Shown here: positions 28,024 through 36,893 of the stretch, one piece after another
Numbering within the stretch: position 1 is the first letter of the stretch
How the letters are laid out: the number at the start of each line of letters is the position of its first letter
NCBI RefSeq assembly: GCF_024519465.1
Contig: NZ_JALJRW010000011.1
Coordinates: 62,001-126,000, forward strand
DNA length: 64,000 bases
Direction: 5' to 3'
Source of the DNA: Stenotrophomonas sp. Ste86
GTDB lineage: Bacteria > Pseudomonadota > Gammaproteobacteria > Xanthomonadales > Xanthomonadaceae
Made by a program: the position numbers and the translations under genes
Notes under the pieces: model-generated
Databases searched by the model: none
The model's input: only the letters and a program-made list of their open reading frames with translations
Told to the model about the DNA's origin: nothing

Positions 28024-28992
28024 ATGCCCACACCGCGCCCGCCAAGTCCCCGGTTTTCCTATAAATCCGATCGGCTCAAGCCCTTGCGGGCGTTCTGCCA
28101 GACCGTCCGCCTGGGTTCGGTCTCACGTGCGGCTGAGGCGCTTTTCGTCAGCCAACCGGCCATCAGCCAGCAATTGCAGGCGCTGGAGCGCGAATTGGGG
28201 GTGGTGCTGTTTGAGCGCAGCGGGCGCCGGCTGGTGCCCAGCCGCGAGGGCCAGCTGCTGTTCGAGATGGCCCAGCCGCTGGTGGAAAACCTGGACGGGC
28301 TGGAAGCCAGCTTCCGCGACAAGGTGAAGGGGCTGGACGCGGGCGAACTCAACATCGCCGCCAACAGCTCGACCATCCTGTACCTGCTGCCGCGCATCGT
28401 GGAGCGCTTTCGCCAGCGTCACCCGGACGTGCGCCTGACCCTGCACAACGCGATCAGTGCCGACGGCACGGACCTGCTGCGCAGCGATGCGGCCGACCTG
28501 GCGGTGGGCTCGATGACCGACGTCCCGGCCGACCTGAGCTATGCGCCGGCCTACCGTTTCGAGCAGGTGCTGATCACCCCGCCCGACCACCCGCTCACAC
28601 GGGTGAAGGAACTGACCCTGGAGGCGATCTCCGCCTATCCGCTGATCCTGCCACCCAAGCGCCAGATCACCTACCGACTGGTAGACCAGGTGTTCCAGCG
28701 CCAGCGCATGCCCTACACCGTGGCGCTGGAAGTGGGTGGCTGGGAGGTGATCAAGCAGTATGTGGCGATGGGCATGGGCATCTCGATCGTGCCGGCGTTG
28801 TGCCTCAACGATGCCGACCACGACAAGTTGCTGACGCGCTCGATGAGCGCCTGGTTCCCCGAGCGCAGCTACGGGGTGATCGTGCGCCGTGGGCGCTTCC
28901 TGTCGCCGCAGGCGCGCGCCTTCATCGACCTGATCCAGCCGGACCTGTTCACGCCGCGCAGCTATGATGAAAGCGGTCATTCCGAGCGCTGA
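28024..28992 (+). CDS. LysR-family regulator divergent from aceBA
   Basis: 322 residues. The N-terminal winged helix-turn-helix covers about 18-78 (LRAFCQTVRLGSVSRAAEAL then FVSQPAISQQLQALERELG). The effector domain follows (ELNIAANSSTILYLLPRIVE), with LDPD-like hinge residues and GISIVPALCLND near the end. The recognition helix and effector domain resemble CysB/CbL-like regulators. Divergence from aceB with a 107-base gap suggests it controls the glyoxylate genes and itself. This is inferred from position. A second LysR gene starts 13 bases after its stop. Confidence 0.88.
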   Translation: MPTPRPPSPRFSYKSDRLKPLRAFCQTVRLGSVSRAAEALFVSQPAISQQLQALERELGVVLFERSGRRLVPSREGQLLFEMAQPLVENLDGLEASFRDKVKGLDAGELNIAANSSTILYLLPRIVERFRQRHPDVRLTLHNAISADGTDLLRSDAADLAVGSMTDVPADLSYAPAYRFEQVLITPPDHPLTRVKELTLEAISAYPLILPPKRQITYRLVDQVFQRQRMPYTVALEVGGWEVIKQYVAMGMGISIVPALCLNDADHDKLLTRSMSAWFPERSYGVIVRRGRFLSPQARAFIDLIQPDLFTPRSYDESGHSER

Positions 28993-29005
28993 CGCACCCC
29001 CTTCC

Positions 29006-29908
29006 ATGCCGATCGAACTGCGCCACCTGCGCTACTTCCTGGCCGTCGCCGACACCCTGCATTTCGGCCGCGCGGCCGAGCGCCTGGGCATGTCGCAGCC
29101 GCCGCTCAGCCAACAGATCCGCCAGTTGGAAACGCTGCTCGGTGCGCGCCTGTTCCTGCGCGCCAATCGCCGCGTGGAACTGACCGATGCCGGCCGCGTC
29201 CTGCAGGAGCAGGCACGTGAGGTGCTGGCCCGGGTCGACACCGCGATCGACCTGACCCAGCGCGCGCAACGCGGCGAAACCGGCGAGCTGCGCATCGGGC
29301 TGACCCGTGCCACGCCGCTGTCCACGCAGATTCCCCGGGCGATCTTCGCCTACCGCCAGCAGTTCCCGCAGGTGCAGCTGAAGCTGCGCGAGATGAACAC
29401 GCTGCAGCAGATCGATGCGCTGATGGCCGGCGAGCTCGACGTGGGCCTGATCCGCAAACGGGCGCTGCCGGCGCCGCTAATGTCACGCAAATTGTTCAGT
29501 GATCCGCTGGCGCTGGTGGTGCATGACCAGCACCCGCTGCTGCGCGGTCTGGCCGCCGATGCGCCGGTGGCATTGCGGCTGTTCGCCCATGAGCCGTTCG
29601 TGGGTTTCCTGCGCGAGGTCGGCGCGGGCATCCACGATCATTTCATCGCATTGTGCCGCAGCGCCGGCTTCACCCCGCGTATCGTGCAGGAAGCCGGTGA
29701 AGCCTCGACGTTGATCAGCCTGGCCGCCTCCGGGCTGGGCGTGACGGTGCTGCCATCCTCGTGCAGCCACATCCAGGTCGACGGTGCACGTTTCGTCGCC
29801 CTGAGTGACCGCGCCGCCAGTTCGGAAGTGCACGTGGCCTGCCGACGCGGCACCGCCTCGCCGCTGATCGCACATTTCACCCGGCTGCTGCAGGGCGTCA
29901 GCGGCTGA
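29006..29908 (+). CDS. LysR-family regulator (CatR/BenM-like)
   Basis: 300 residues from the ATG at 29006. The N-terminal pattern MPIELRHLRYFLAVADTLHF, with RAAERLGMSQPPLSQQIRQL, is characteristic of the aromatic-type LysR branch that includes CatR, BenM and CynR. The effector domain begins at GELRIGLTRATPL and contains AASGLGVTVLPSS. It sits 13 bases after the previous LysR gene and could share its transcript. Its 3' end overlaps the convergent MFS gene by 11 bases. The pairing of this regulator type with an efflux gene is common, but here the two are convergent rather than divergent. Confidence 0.88.
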   Translation: MPIELRHLRYFLAVADTLHFGRAAERLGMSQPPLSQQIRQLETLLGARLFLRANRRVELTDAGRVLQEQAREVLARVDTAIDLTQRAQRGETGELRIGLTRATPLSTQIPRAIFAYRQQFPQVQLKLREMNTLQQIDALMAGELDVGLIRKRALPAPLMSRKLFSDPLALVVHDQHPLLRGLAADAPVALRLFAHEPFVGFLREVGAGIHDHFIALCRSAGFTPRIVQEAGEASTLISLAASGLGVTVLPSSCSHIQVDGARFVALSDRAASSEVHVACRRGTASPLIAHFTRLLQGVSG

Positions 29909-31175
29909 GCGCGAGCGCGGCGGCGGCGGTCGGTTGCACGCGCTGCCGCAGCCGCCAGGCAATCGCGCCGCCGGCCGCGGTCAGCACGCCGACGAAACCG
30001 CACACGCCCAGCCAGTCCCAGTGCGTGTAGAACACGCCGCCGATCACGCCGGCCACGCTGGACCCCAGGTAATAGGCGAACAGGTACAGCGCCGAGGCTT
30101 CCGCGCGCATCGCCCCGGCACGGCTGCCGACCCAGCTGCTGGCTACCGAGTGCCCACCGAAGAAACCAAAGGTCACCAGCGCGATACCCAGGGCCATGCA
30201 GCCCAGCCACGGCAGCGCCAGCAGCACGATGCCCAGCGCGATCAGCCCGTAGCAGATCGCCAGCACGCGGCTGCGACCATGCCGGTTGGCCTGCTGCCCC
30301 ATCCACGCCGAGCTGAAGGTGCCCACCAGGTACACGCTGAAGATCAGCCCGACCACGGTCTGGCTCAACCCATAGGGCGGGGCGAGCAGGTGGTAGCCCA
30401 GGTAGTTGTAGAGGGTGACGAACACACCCATCAGCACGAACGCGGTGGCGAACAGCCACGGCAGCCCGGGATCGGCGAACAGACTGCGCCAGCGTGCCGG
30501 CAGTTCGCGCAGGCCGCCGCGGCGGCTCTGGAAGTGGCGGGAGGGCGGTAGCTGGAACCACAGCAGCACGGTGCTCAGCAGCGCGATCGACGACACCACG
30601 CCGATACCCCAGCGCCAGCCCCAGTGGTCGGCCACGATGCCGGCGATGAGACGGCCGCTCATGCCGCCGATCGCATTGCCGCCGATGTACAGGCCCATGG
30701 CCAAGCCCAGCGCGCGGCTGTCCATTTCTTCGGCCAGGTAGGTCATGCCCACCGCCGGCACGCCGCTCAGCGCGATGCCGAGCAGCGTGCGCAACACCAG
30801 CAGGGTGGACCAGTCATCGACCATCGCCGTCGCCACCGACAACACGCTGGAGGCCAGCAGCGCGGCGACCATCACCCCGCGGCGGCCGATGCGATCGGAG
30901 ATCAGCCCGGCGATCAGCATCGACACCGCCAGCAGCCCGGTGCTCAGCGACAGGGTCAGCGCGCTGTTGGCGGCCGAGACGCCGAAGTGCCGGCTGAACT
31001 CGGGCAGCAGCGGCTGCACCGTGTAGAGCAGGCCGAAGGTGGAAAAACCGGCCAGGAACAGTGCCGCGGCGGTGCGCCGGAACGCCGGCGTGCCTTGCTG
31101 GATATGGTCCGCAGCCGCTGCCGTGGCGGGGGCCTGGGGGCTGCGGGCGGGGACCGCTGCGGTGTCGCCATTCAT
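29898..31175 (-). CDS. MFS transporter (YnfM/arabinose-efflux type)
   Basis: 425-residue inner-membrane protein with about twelve hydrophobic helices. The MFS motif A between helices 2 and 3 is visible as GLISDRIGRRGVMVAA. Helix 1 begins at AAALFLAGFSTFGLLYTVQP, and PLLPEFSRHFGVS follows as in YnfM-type drug/sugar exporters. The first ~30 residues are a cytoplasmic Ala/Pro-rich tail. The substrate is unknown. The gene converges on the LysR gene at 29006 with an 11-base overlap. Confidence 0.88.
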   Translation of the reverse strand: MNGDTAAVPARSPQAPATAAAADHIQQGTPAFRRTAAALFLAGFSTFGLLYTVQPLLPEFSRHFGVSAANSALTLSLSTGLLAVSMLIAGLISDRIGRRGVMVAALLASSVLSVATAMVDDWSTLLVLRTLLGIALSGVPAVGMTYLAEEMDSRALGLAMGLYIGGNAIGGMSGRLIAGIVADHWGWRWGIGVVSSIALLSTVLLWFQLPPSRHFQSRRGGLRELPARWRSLFADPGLPWLFATAFVLMGVFVTLYNYLGYHLLAPPYGLSQTVVGLIFSVYLVGTFSSAWMGQQANRHGRSRVLAICYGLIALGIVLLALPWLGCMALGIALVTFGFFGGHSVASSWVGSRAGAMRAEASALYLFAYYLGSSVAGVIGGVFYTHWDWLGVCGFVGVLTAAGGAIAWRLRQRVQPTAAAALALSR

Positions 31176-31307
31176 GCCGGTAAGGCCCGTGTGTCCGGGC
31201 CGGAGTGAAGAGTCAGCGCTCAGGATAGGCAGCGCCGACAGGTCGATCCATAACCTGGACTGTCTGGATCGAGACGTCCGACATCTCGATTCAGATCACG
31301 CGCCGGG

Positions 31308-31931
31308 TTAGAGGGACTGCCAGGTCAGGCCCTCGCCGCGCCGGTAGTAGACCCGCGTGGCCTTGCCATACAGGGCGGAGGCATCCACCAGACCGAAATA
31401 GCGACCGTCGGCGCTGTTGCCACGGTGGTCGCCAAGCATCAGCACCTTGCCGGCCGGCACGGTCAGGCCGCTGATGTCCGGACCGCCGCCCTGGCCGAGG
31501 TCGAGCTGGGCCAGGTGCTGGCCGAAGTCCTCGATCTCGCCCGCGCCGGCCTCGGCCAGCGGCTGGCCGTTGATGCTCAGGTGGCCCTCGTGCAGTTCCA
31601 CCCGGTCACCGCCGACGGCGGCGATGCGCTTGATCAGGCGGATGCCGTCCACCGGCGAGTCGAACACCGCCACGTCGCCGCGCTGCGGCTGGCCGGTGTG
31701 CAGCAGTTCAACCGAGGTGAACGGCAGGCGCAGACCGTAGGCGCGCATGTCCACCACCACCCGGTCGCCCGGCATCAGGGTGTGCTGCATCGAGCCGCTG
31801 GGCACCTGGTAGTGGTTGGCCAGCGAGTCGCGTGCGGCCAGCAGCAGGCCGAGCATCACCGCCAGCGGGAGCGCTTCCTTCTTCAGCCAATGCAGCATCC
31901 GGTTCGGGGCAGCAGCGGTGGAACTATCCAT
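31308..31931 (-). CDS. lepB: signal peptidase I, short paralog
   Basis: 207-residue membrane-bound Ser/Lys protease that removes signal peptides. One N-terminal membrane helix (~21-34) precedes box B PSGSMQHTL with the nucleophile Ser47. Box D RLIKRIAAVGGD carries the general base Lys101, and box E is GDHRGNSADGR. Family members such as E. coli LepB are longer and have two helices, so this is a compact form. Its substrate set is unknown, and I cannot tell whether another lepB exists elsewhere in the genome. It is divergent from the dehydroquinase-like pair. Confidence 0.9.
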   Translation of the reverse strand: MDSSTAAAPNRMLHWLKKEALPLAVMLGLLLAARDSLANHYQVPSGSMQHTLMPGDRVVVDMRAYGLRLPFTSVELLHTGQPQRGDVAVFDSPVDGIRLIKRIAAVGGDRVELHEGHLSINGQPLAEAGAGEIEDFGQHLAQLDLGQGGGPDISGLTVPAGKVLMLGDHRGNSADGRYFGLVDASALYGKATRVYYRRGEGLTWQSL

Positions 31932-32108
31932 GGCAGGGCGCTCTCAAGGGGTCTGGTTGTGACCGGCCGGCGGTGGCCAAGTTCCCGGTGGTTGGTGCAG
32001 AAGCTACGCGATATTTACGCGCGGAAGCGGCCACCGGCATGGCGGTTTTACGGGCCCCGGTCGCATCGTGGCGTCACCGCGCCGCAGGGCGCTTGTTCGA
32101 GGTGTTCC

Positions 32109-32525
32109 ATGACCATCCTGATGATCCGGCACACGCCGCCTGGCGCGGCGCCGGATGCCGCGCCGCTGCCTGCCCGGGTCGCCGGGCACCGCCTGGCCTG
32201 CCGCGATTGCGACTCGCTGCCGGCGCTGGTGCGTTGCCTGCAGCGGGCCCAGCGCAGCCGTCCTGCCTTGGTGCTGATTGCCACGACCGCCGTCGATGGC
32301 TATCAGTGGGCGCGTTACGGCCAGGCGCTGCGCAGTGCGCTGGAGGCGTTGCCGGCGCCGTACATCGAGATGGCCAGCAACGACGACGACGCGCTGGATG
32401 ACCACCTGCACCCGCAGCACGCACCGACCGCGCGGGTGGTGTGCAGCAGCGGTCGCGACGATGCCTGCCGGCTGTCGCTGGCGATCGCCGCGCGTCGCCT
32501 GCAGGTCGTGCCGGAGGGGGCCTGA
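32109..32525 (+). CDS. decayed type II 3-dehydroquinase-like protein, copy 1
   Basis: 138 residues from the ATG at 32109. I recognise the type II dehydroquinase (AroQ) fold from the order of segments: an N-terminal MTILMIR strand, a central strand and turn LVLIATTAVDGYQWARYGQA followed by LRSALEA, then PYIEMASNDDDALDDHL, and a final helix ACRLSLAIAARRL. Real enzymes have INPGAYTHTSVALRDAL and EVHLSN at these places. Here the NPGAYTH loop and the catalytic His are lost, so it should be inactive. It may bind a ligand or partner instead. It is 3 bases before copy 2. The relationship is judged by eye. Confidence 0.6.
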   Translation: MTILMIRHTPPGAAPDAAPLPARVAGHRLACRDCDSLPALVRCLQRAQRSRPALVLIATTAVDGYQWARYGQALRSALEALPAPYIEMASNDDDALDDHLHPQHAPTARVVCSSGRDDACRLSLAIAARRLQVVPEGA

Positions 32526-32528
32526 GCC

Positions 32529-32978
32529 ATGTCGATCTTCATCATTCGCGGGCCGGAAGCAGCCGGTCCGCTGATCCGCACCGCGCAGCCGTTGCCGGCA
32601 CCGGTGTTGAAATCGCTGGTGCACCGTGCGATCGATGCCGGCACCACGGTGGCAATCCGCGCCTGCGGCTCCGAGCAGGAGCTGCTGGACGCGCTGCGCG
32701 TGGCCGACCACAGCCGCGGCGAGGTGACGCTGCTCGATCCGGGCGCCTGCGTGGGCAGCGTGCGCCTGCACCGGTTGCTGCCGCATCTGCACAATGTCTA
32801 CGTGGAAGTGCACGACGATGACACCCGGACGCCGGAGGCGTGCCTGCCGGCGGATGTGGGCCAGCGTATCGGCGTGGCGCACGGGTACTGCGCGCAGAGT
32901 TACATGCATGCACTGGAGATCGCGTTGGACCATCTTGGGTGCAGCGAGATCGTGGAAGGGGTGCACGTGGGGACGTGA
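32529..32978 (+). CDS. decayed type II 3-dehydroquinase-like protein, copy 2
   Basis: 149 residues. Segments align with AroQ: N-terminal MSIFIIRGPE (for VLNGPN), LLDPGACVGSVRLHRLLP (for INPGAYTHTSVALRDAL), VYVEVHDDDTR (for VVEVHLSNVHAR) and GYCAQSYMHALEIALDHL (for GYELALEAL). It keeps the EVH His (residue 95), but the catalytic Asn after the first strand is Arg and the Tyr lid is absent, so dehydratase activity is unlikely. The tandem pair with 3 bases between suggests joint function, perhaps a heteromer. A normal aroQ should exist elsewhere in the genome. Confidence 0.65.
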   Translation: MSIFIIRGPEAAGPLIRTAQPLPAPVLKSLVHRAIDAGTTVAIRACGSEQELLDALRVADHSRGEVTLLDPGACVGSVRLHRLLPHLHNVYVEVHDDDTRTPEACLPADVGQRIGVAHGYCAQSYMHALEIALDHLGCSEIVEGVHVGT

Positions 32979-33001
32979 GGGGTATTGCCGCCACGCGGGG
33001 C

Positions 33002-33267
33002 GGTCGGTGGGTCGGGCACTGGGCCCCATACCCTTTCCGGCGAATGTCCCCCGGTGTCGGCCTGCGGCCGCCCCCTCCTCCTTTATTTCGCCTCCAAGGG
33101 CATGGTGCCCAGCGCCCGACCCACCGACCAGCGTCAAAACGCCTGGCTTCTATTTGATTACCGCAAGCCGAGCCCCGTAGCGGCTGGTAGGCGCCTGGGC
33201 AAAATCAAGGAGGAGGCCGCCAGGCCGGGGGACATTTGCGCCAGGGGCCTACCGGCCGCTACGGGGC
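33002..33267. repeat. large imperfect palindromic region (two nested inverted repeats)
   Basis: Arms 33002-33028 and 33103-33129 (start GGTCGGTGGGTCGGGC) are inverted copies with few mismatches. Arms 33172-33204 and 33235-33267 (start GCCCCGTAGCGGC) form a second pair. The stretches inside also pair across the two units: CCCCCTCCTCCTTTATTT near 33071-33088 with AAAATCAAGGAGGAGG near 33201-33216. The gene-free span 32979-33407 thus holds a compact array of stems and a terminator, and no gene. Confidence 0.7.
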
Positions 33268-33305
33268 CCTCTCGCGCGCGGCAGCCCCCAGCGAAGCCGC
33301 CGTCC

Positions 33306-33338
33306 AAAAAAAAACGGCAGGATTTCCCCTGCCGTTTT
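33306..33338 (-). terminator. rho-independent terminator for dcp
   Basis: Stem ACGGCAGG / CCTGCCGT, extended by A/T pairs, with a 6-base loop, 70 bases past the dcp stop. A run of nine A on the plus strand becomes a T-tract on the minus strand, which is the classic form. Confidence 0.85.
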
Positions 33339-33407
33339 CGTTTTCAGCCTGCGCCGGTAGGTGGTGTACGGACCCACGGTCGGCACCAACCCCTATCGTT
33401 CGCGCGC

Positions 33408-35564
33408 TTACTTCAGCCCGCGGTTGACCAGCAGCGGTTCCACCGACGGATCCTTGCCGCGGAACTCGCGGTACAGATCGGCCAGTTCCACGCTGTTGCC
33501 GCGCGAGAGGATCTTGTCGCGGAACACCTGCCCGTTCTCCGGGGTCAGGCCGCCATGCTCCTTGAACCACTCGAAAGCATCATGGTCCAGCACCTCGGCC
33601 CAGAAGTAGGCGTAGTAACCGGCCGAATAGCCACCGCCCCAGATGTGGTCGAAGTAGGTGGTGCGGTAACGCGGCGGCACCTGCGGCAGGTCGACCTTGA
33701 ACTTCTTCAGCGCCGCCGCTTCGAACGGGGCCACGTCCTGCAGCGGCGCGTCGGCCGGCTGGGTGTGCCAGGCCAGGTCGAGCAGCGCCGCCGACAGGTA
33801 CTCGGTGGTCGCATAGCCCTGGTTGAAGGTGCGCGCCTTGAGGATCTTGTCGACCAGCGCCTGCGGCATCGGCTCACCGGTCTTGTAGTTCTTGGCGTAG
33901 TTGGCGAACACCTTCGGGTCCAGCGCCCAATGCTCGTTGAACTGCGAGGGGAACTCGACGAAGTCGCGCGAGGTGCTGGTGCCTGCGATGGACGGGTACT
34001 TCACCTTGGAGAACATGCCATGCAGCGCGTGGCCGAACTCATGGAACATCGTGGTCACATCATCGAAGCTGAGCAGCGCGGGCTGGCCGGCGGCGGGCTT
34101 GGTGAAGTTGCACACGTTGTAGACCACCGGCTTGGCACCGGTCAGGCCGTCCTGTTCGACGAACACGTCCATCCAGGCGCCACCGGACTTGCTGTCACGC
34201 TTGAAGTAGTCGGTGTAGAACAGCGCCAGCGACGTGCCGTCCTTGTCGAACACCTCGTAGACCTTCATGTCCGCGTGGTAGGTCGGGATATCGGTGCGCG
34301 GCTTGAAGGTGATGCCGTACAGCTGGGTGGCGGCGTAGAAGACGCCGTTCTGCAGCACGTTGTCCAGCTCGAAGTACGGCTTGATCTGCGACTCGTCCAG
34401 GTCGTACTGCGCCTTGCGCACCTGTTCGGCGTAGAAGTCCCAGTCGGACGCGGCCAGCTTGAAACCGCCCTTCTGGGCGTCGATCACTTTCTGCATTTCG
34501 CCGATCTCGCCACGCGCCTTGGCGGTGGCTGCCGGCACGGTGTCAGTCAGCAGCTTGAGCGCGGCGGCCGGGGTCTTGGCCATCTGGTCGGCCAGGCTGT
34601 AGGCGGCGTAGTTGTCGAAGCCGAGCAGCTTGGCCTTCTGCGCACGCAGCTGGGCCAGCCGCTGTACGGTCTGCCGGGTGTCGTTGGCATCGCCCTTCTC
34701 GGCGCGGGTTTCGGAGGCCTTGAGCACGGCGGCGCGCTGGTCGCGGTCGCTCAGCGAGGCCAGTACCGGCTGCTGGGTGGTGTTCTGCAGCGGCAGCACG
34801 TACTTGCCGTCCAGCTTGCGGTCCTTGGCATCGGCGGCGGCGGTGTTGATCGCATCCTCGTCCAGGCCGGCCAGCTTGGCCTTGTCATCGACCACCACCG
34901 CACCGGCGGCGGTGGCGGCAACCAGGCGGGTGTGGAACTGGGTGGCCAGCGTGGTTTCTTCCACGTTGAGCTTGCGCAGCGAGGCCTTGTCGGCATCGTT
35001 CAACTGCGCGCCGGCACGCACGAATTCCTGGTAGTCACGCTCGACCAGGCGCAGCTGCACCGGGTCCAGGCCCAGCGACTGGCGCTGGTCGTAGACGCTC
35101 TTGATGCGGGCGAACAGCTTCGGGTCGAGGTTGATCTCGTCCTGGTGGTCGGCCAGCTTCGGGGCGACCTCTTCCTGGATCTTCTGGCGCGCCTCGTTGG
35201 TATCGGCCTGGACCAGGCCGAAGAAGATGCGCGACACGCGGGTCAGGGTTTCGCCGCTGCGCTCCAGCGCTTCGACGGTGTTGTCGAAGGTGGCCGGTTC
35301 GGGGTTGTCGGCGATCTTGCGGACTTCGGCCAGGTGCTGCTTCATGCCTTCATTGAAGGCCGGCAGGTAGTCACTGTCCTTGATCTTGTCGAACGGCGGC
35401 GCCTGGAACGGCAGCGTGCTGGCGCTCAACAGGGGATTGGTGGACGCATCGGCCGGCTGTTGCGCGGCGGGGGTCGGGGTATCGGTCACGGGGGTGGACT
35501 CCTTGCCGGAACAAGCCGCCAGCGCCAGGCTGATGGCAGCGGCCAAAACTACGGTACGCGACAT
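33408..35564 (-). CDS. dcp: peptidyl-dipeptidase Dcp, lipoprotein form (M3 metallopeptidase)
   Basis: 718 residues. The lipoprotein signal MSRTVVLAAAISLALAAC predicts lipidation at Cys18, so the enzyme acts on the envelope side rather than in the cytoplasm. The M3 catalytic motif is TMFHEFGHALHGM, with the third zinc ligand in the following helix (FVEFPSQFNEHW). HIWGGGYSAGYYAYFWAEVL near the C-terminus is the substrate-binding segment of Dcp/OpdA enzymes. It releases C-terminal dipeptides from short peptides. A good terminator follows it, and it is transcribed alone. Confidence 0.95.
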   Translation of the reverse strand: MSRTVVLAAAISLALAACSGKESTPVTDTPTPAAQQPADASTNPLLSASTLPFQAPPFDKIKDSDYLPAFNEGMKQHLAEVRKIADNPEPATFDNTVEALERSGETLTRVSRIFFGLVQADTNEARQKIQEEVAPKLADHQDEINLDPKLFARIKSVYDQRQSLGLDPVQLRLVERDYQEFVRAGAQLNDADKASLRKLNVEETTLATQFHTRLVAATAAGAVVVDDKAKLAGLDEDAINTAAADAKDRKLDGKYVLPLQNTTQQPVLASLSDRDQRAAVLKASETRAEKGDANDTRQTVQRLAQLRAQKAKLLGFDNYAAYSLADQMAKTPAAALKLLTDTVPAATAKARGEIGEMQKVIDAQKGGFKLAASDWDFYAEQVRKAQYDLDESQIKPYFELDNVLQNGVFYAATQLYGITFKPRTDIPTYHADMKVYEVFDKDGTSLALFYTDYFKRDSKSGGAWMDVFVEQDGLTGAKPVVYNVCNFTKPAAGQPALLSFDDVTTMFHEFGHALHGMFSKVKYPSIAGTSTSRDFVEFPSQFNEHWALDPKVFANYAKNYKTGEPMPQALVDKILKARTFNQGYATTEYLSAALLDLAWHTQPADAPLQDVAPFEAAALKKFKVDLPQVPPRYRTTYFDHIWGGGYSAGYYAYFWAEVLDHDAFEWFKEHGGLTPENGQVFRDKILSRGNSVELADLYREFRGKDPSVEPLLVNRGLK

Positions 35565-35589
35565 GAAACGGGCTCCTTGGAATGGGATG

Positions 35590-35611
35590 CGGCTGCGGAA
35601 AACCGCAGCCG
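35590..35611. other. perfect 9-bp hairpin upstream of dcp
   Basis: CGGCTGCGG-AAAA-CCGCAGCCG. It lies 26 bases upstream of the dcp start and 105 bases past the acyltransferase stop on the same strand, so it could end the upstream transcript or sit in the dcp leader. There is no T-tract. Confidence 0.4.
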
Positions 35612-35715
35612 ATCACCCTACTCCGATTGCCCGGAAGCGGCATGTGCCGGACGTGGCGCATGGCTGTGCGGCGCCCGCCGTGAACGGGCCCGGCGTCTCC
35701 AGGCCCGGTCCGGCC

Positions 35716-36276
35716 TCAGACGGTGCCGCGGTTCTTGCCCTGCCAGGGCCGGTAGTAGTCGCGGATGGCGGCCATGTCGGCGGCGTCATCGCCGGTGGAA
35801 TAAAACAGCGGGCCGATCCCGATGGTCTTTTCCGGGTAATGGAAGTAAGCCGCCAGCACCGGCACGTCGGCCATCCGCGCGATCTTCAGGAACCCGGCCT
35901 TCCAGTGCGTCACCGCCTTGCGGGTGCCTTCGGGGGTGATCGCATACCACATGCGCTCGGAGCCGCGGATCAGGCTGACCGCCTGTTCCACCGTGCCCTG
36001 CGGCGAGCTGCGGTCCAGCGGGATCACGCCCAGGGCGCGCAGCAGCGGCGACAGCGGCCACCAGAACAACGAGGCCTTGCCCAGCACCTTGACCTGCATG
36101 CCCAGTGCGATCTTGGCCGCCATGCCCCAGAACCCGTCCCAGTTGGAGGAGTGCGGGGCGATGATGAAGACCAGCTTGGGCACGTCCGGGAAGGTGCCCA
36201 CCACTTTCCAGCCACCCAGGCGCAACGTGCAGCGCGCCAGCCAGCGGAGGAAGCGGTTGGGTTTGACCTGCGGCAT
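35716..36276 (-). CDS. 1-acyl-sn-glycerol-3-phosphate acyltransferase-like protein
   Basis: 186 residues from the ATG at 36274-36276 (MPQVKPNRFLRWLARC). The PlsC-type acyltransferase motifs are recognisable. Block I is IIAPHSSNWDGFWG, in which HSSNWD stands for the usual HxxxxD. Block II is PLLRALGVIPLDR, and block III is YAITPEGTRKAVTHWKAGFL (EGTR). The motif HSSNWDGFW is that of a bacterial clade close to the mammalian-type acyltransferases of unknown substrate rather than PlsC itself. It probably acts on the inner face of the membrane. It lies 46 bases downstream of arfB on the same strand. Confidence 0.88.
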   Translation of the reverse strand: MPQVKPNRFLRWLARCTLRLGGWKVVGTFPDVPKLVFIIAPHSSNWDGFWGMAAKIALGMQVKVLGKASLFWWPLSPLLRALGVIPLDRSSPQGTVEQAVSLIRGSERMWYAITPEGTRKAVTHWKAGFLKIARMADVPVLAAYFHYPEKTIGIGPLFYSTGDDAADMAAIRDYYRPWQGKNRGTV

Positions 36277-36322
36277 GTTGGGCGGAACGGCCGGCAACAG
36301 CGGACTTCGGTTGTTCAAGCAA

Positions 36323-36763
36323 TCACTCCCAATTGCGTGTGGTGCGGCCGCGCTTGATCTGCGCGCGGCCCTTTTTTTCATCCAGGCGGCGCAGCTTCGC
36401 CCCGTACGACGGCTTGGTGGCCACGCGCGGCTTGGGCACGCTGAGGCTGGCCTGGATGAACTCGGCCAGGCGCTCGCGCGCATCCTCGCGGTTGCGGTCC
36501 TGGGTGCGGAAACGCTGGGCATCGATGACCAGCACGCCCTCGCCGGTCATGCGTCGGTCGCGCCGGGCCAACAGGCGCGAGCGCAACGGTTCGGGCAGCG
36601 ACGGCGAGCCGGCCACGTCGAAACGCAGTTCCACCGCGGTGGACACCTTGTTGACGTTCTGCCCGCCGGCGCCACTGGCGCGCACGAAACGCTCGACGAT
36701 TTCCGCGTCGGGAATCGACAGATGTGCGCTGACGGTGACTGGTCCGGTACCCATGGGCGGCAT
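36323..36763 (-). CDS. arfB: alternative ribosome-rescue peptidyl-tRNA hydrolase
   Basis: Frees ribosomes stalled on messages lacking a stop codon. The 146-residue product starts at the ATG at 36761-36763; a second ATG three codons on is equally possible. It has the RF-1 type catalytic motif ASGAGGQNVNKVSTAVELRF (GGQ) and lacks the codon-recognition domains of release factors. The basic C-terminal tail (KPRVATKPSYGAKLRRLDEK then KKGRAQIKRGRT) enters the mRNA channel. Length and tail are normal for ArfB. Confidence 0.95.
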   Translation of the reverse strand: MPPMGTGPVTVSAHLSIPDAEIVERFVRASGAGGQNVNKVSTAVELRFDVAGSPSLPEPLRSRLLARRDRRMTGEGVLVIDAQRFRTQDRNREDARERLAEFIQASLSVPKPRVATKPSYGAKLRRLDEKKGRAQIKRGRTTRNWE

Positions 36764-36893
36764 TGTAAAGGCAGGACGCGTGCCGAGGGTGAGCCCAACA
36801 TCCCCGATGACGCCGATAACGTCCGCAAAATGCAGCCTGATGACATCCCGGCGGGTATCCTCGGGACTCCATGCAACGCAGGATGCTCCGCAC

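Noticed and set aside
30624..31208. 194-codon rightward frame rich in Arg, His and Gln
   Set aside because: Antisense shadow of the MFS transporter gene.
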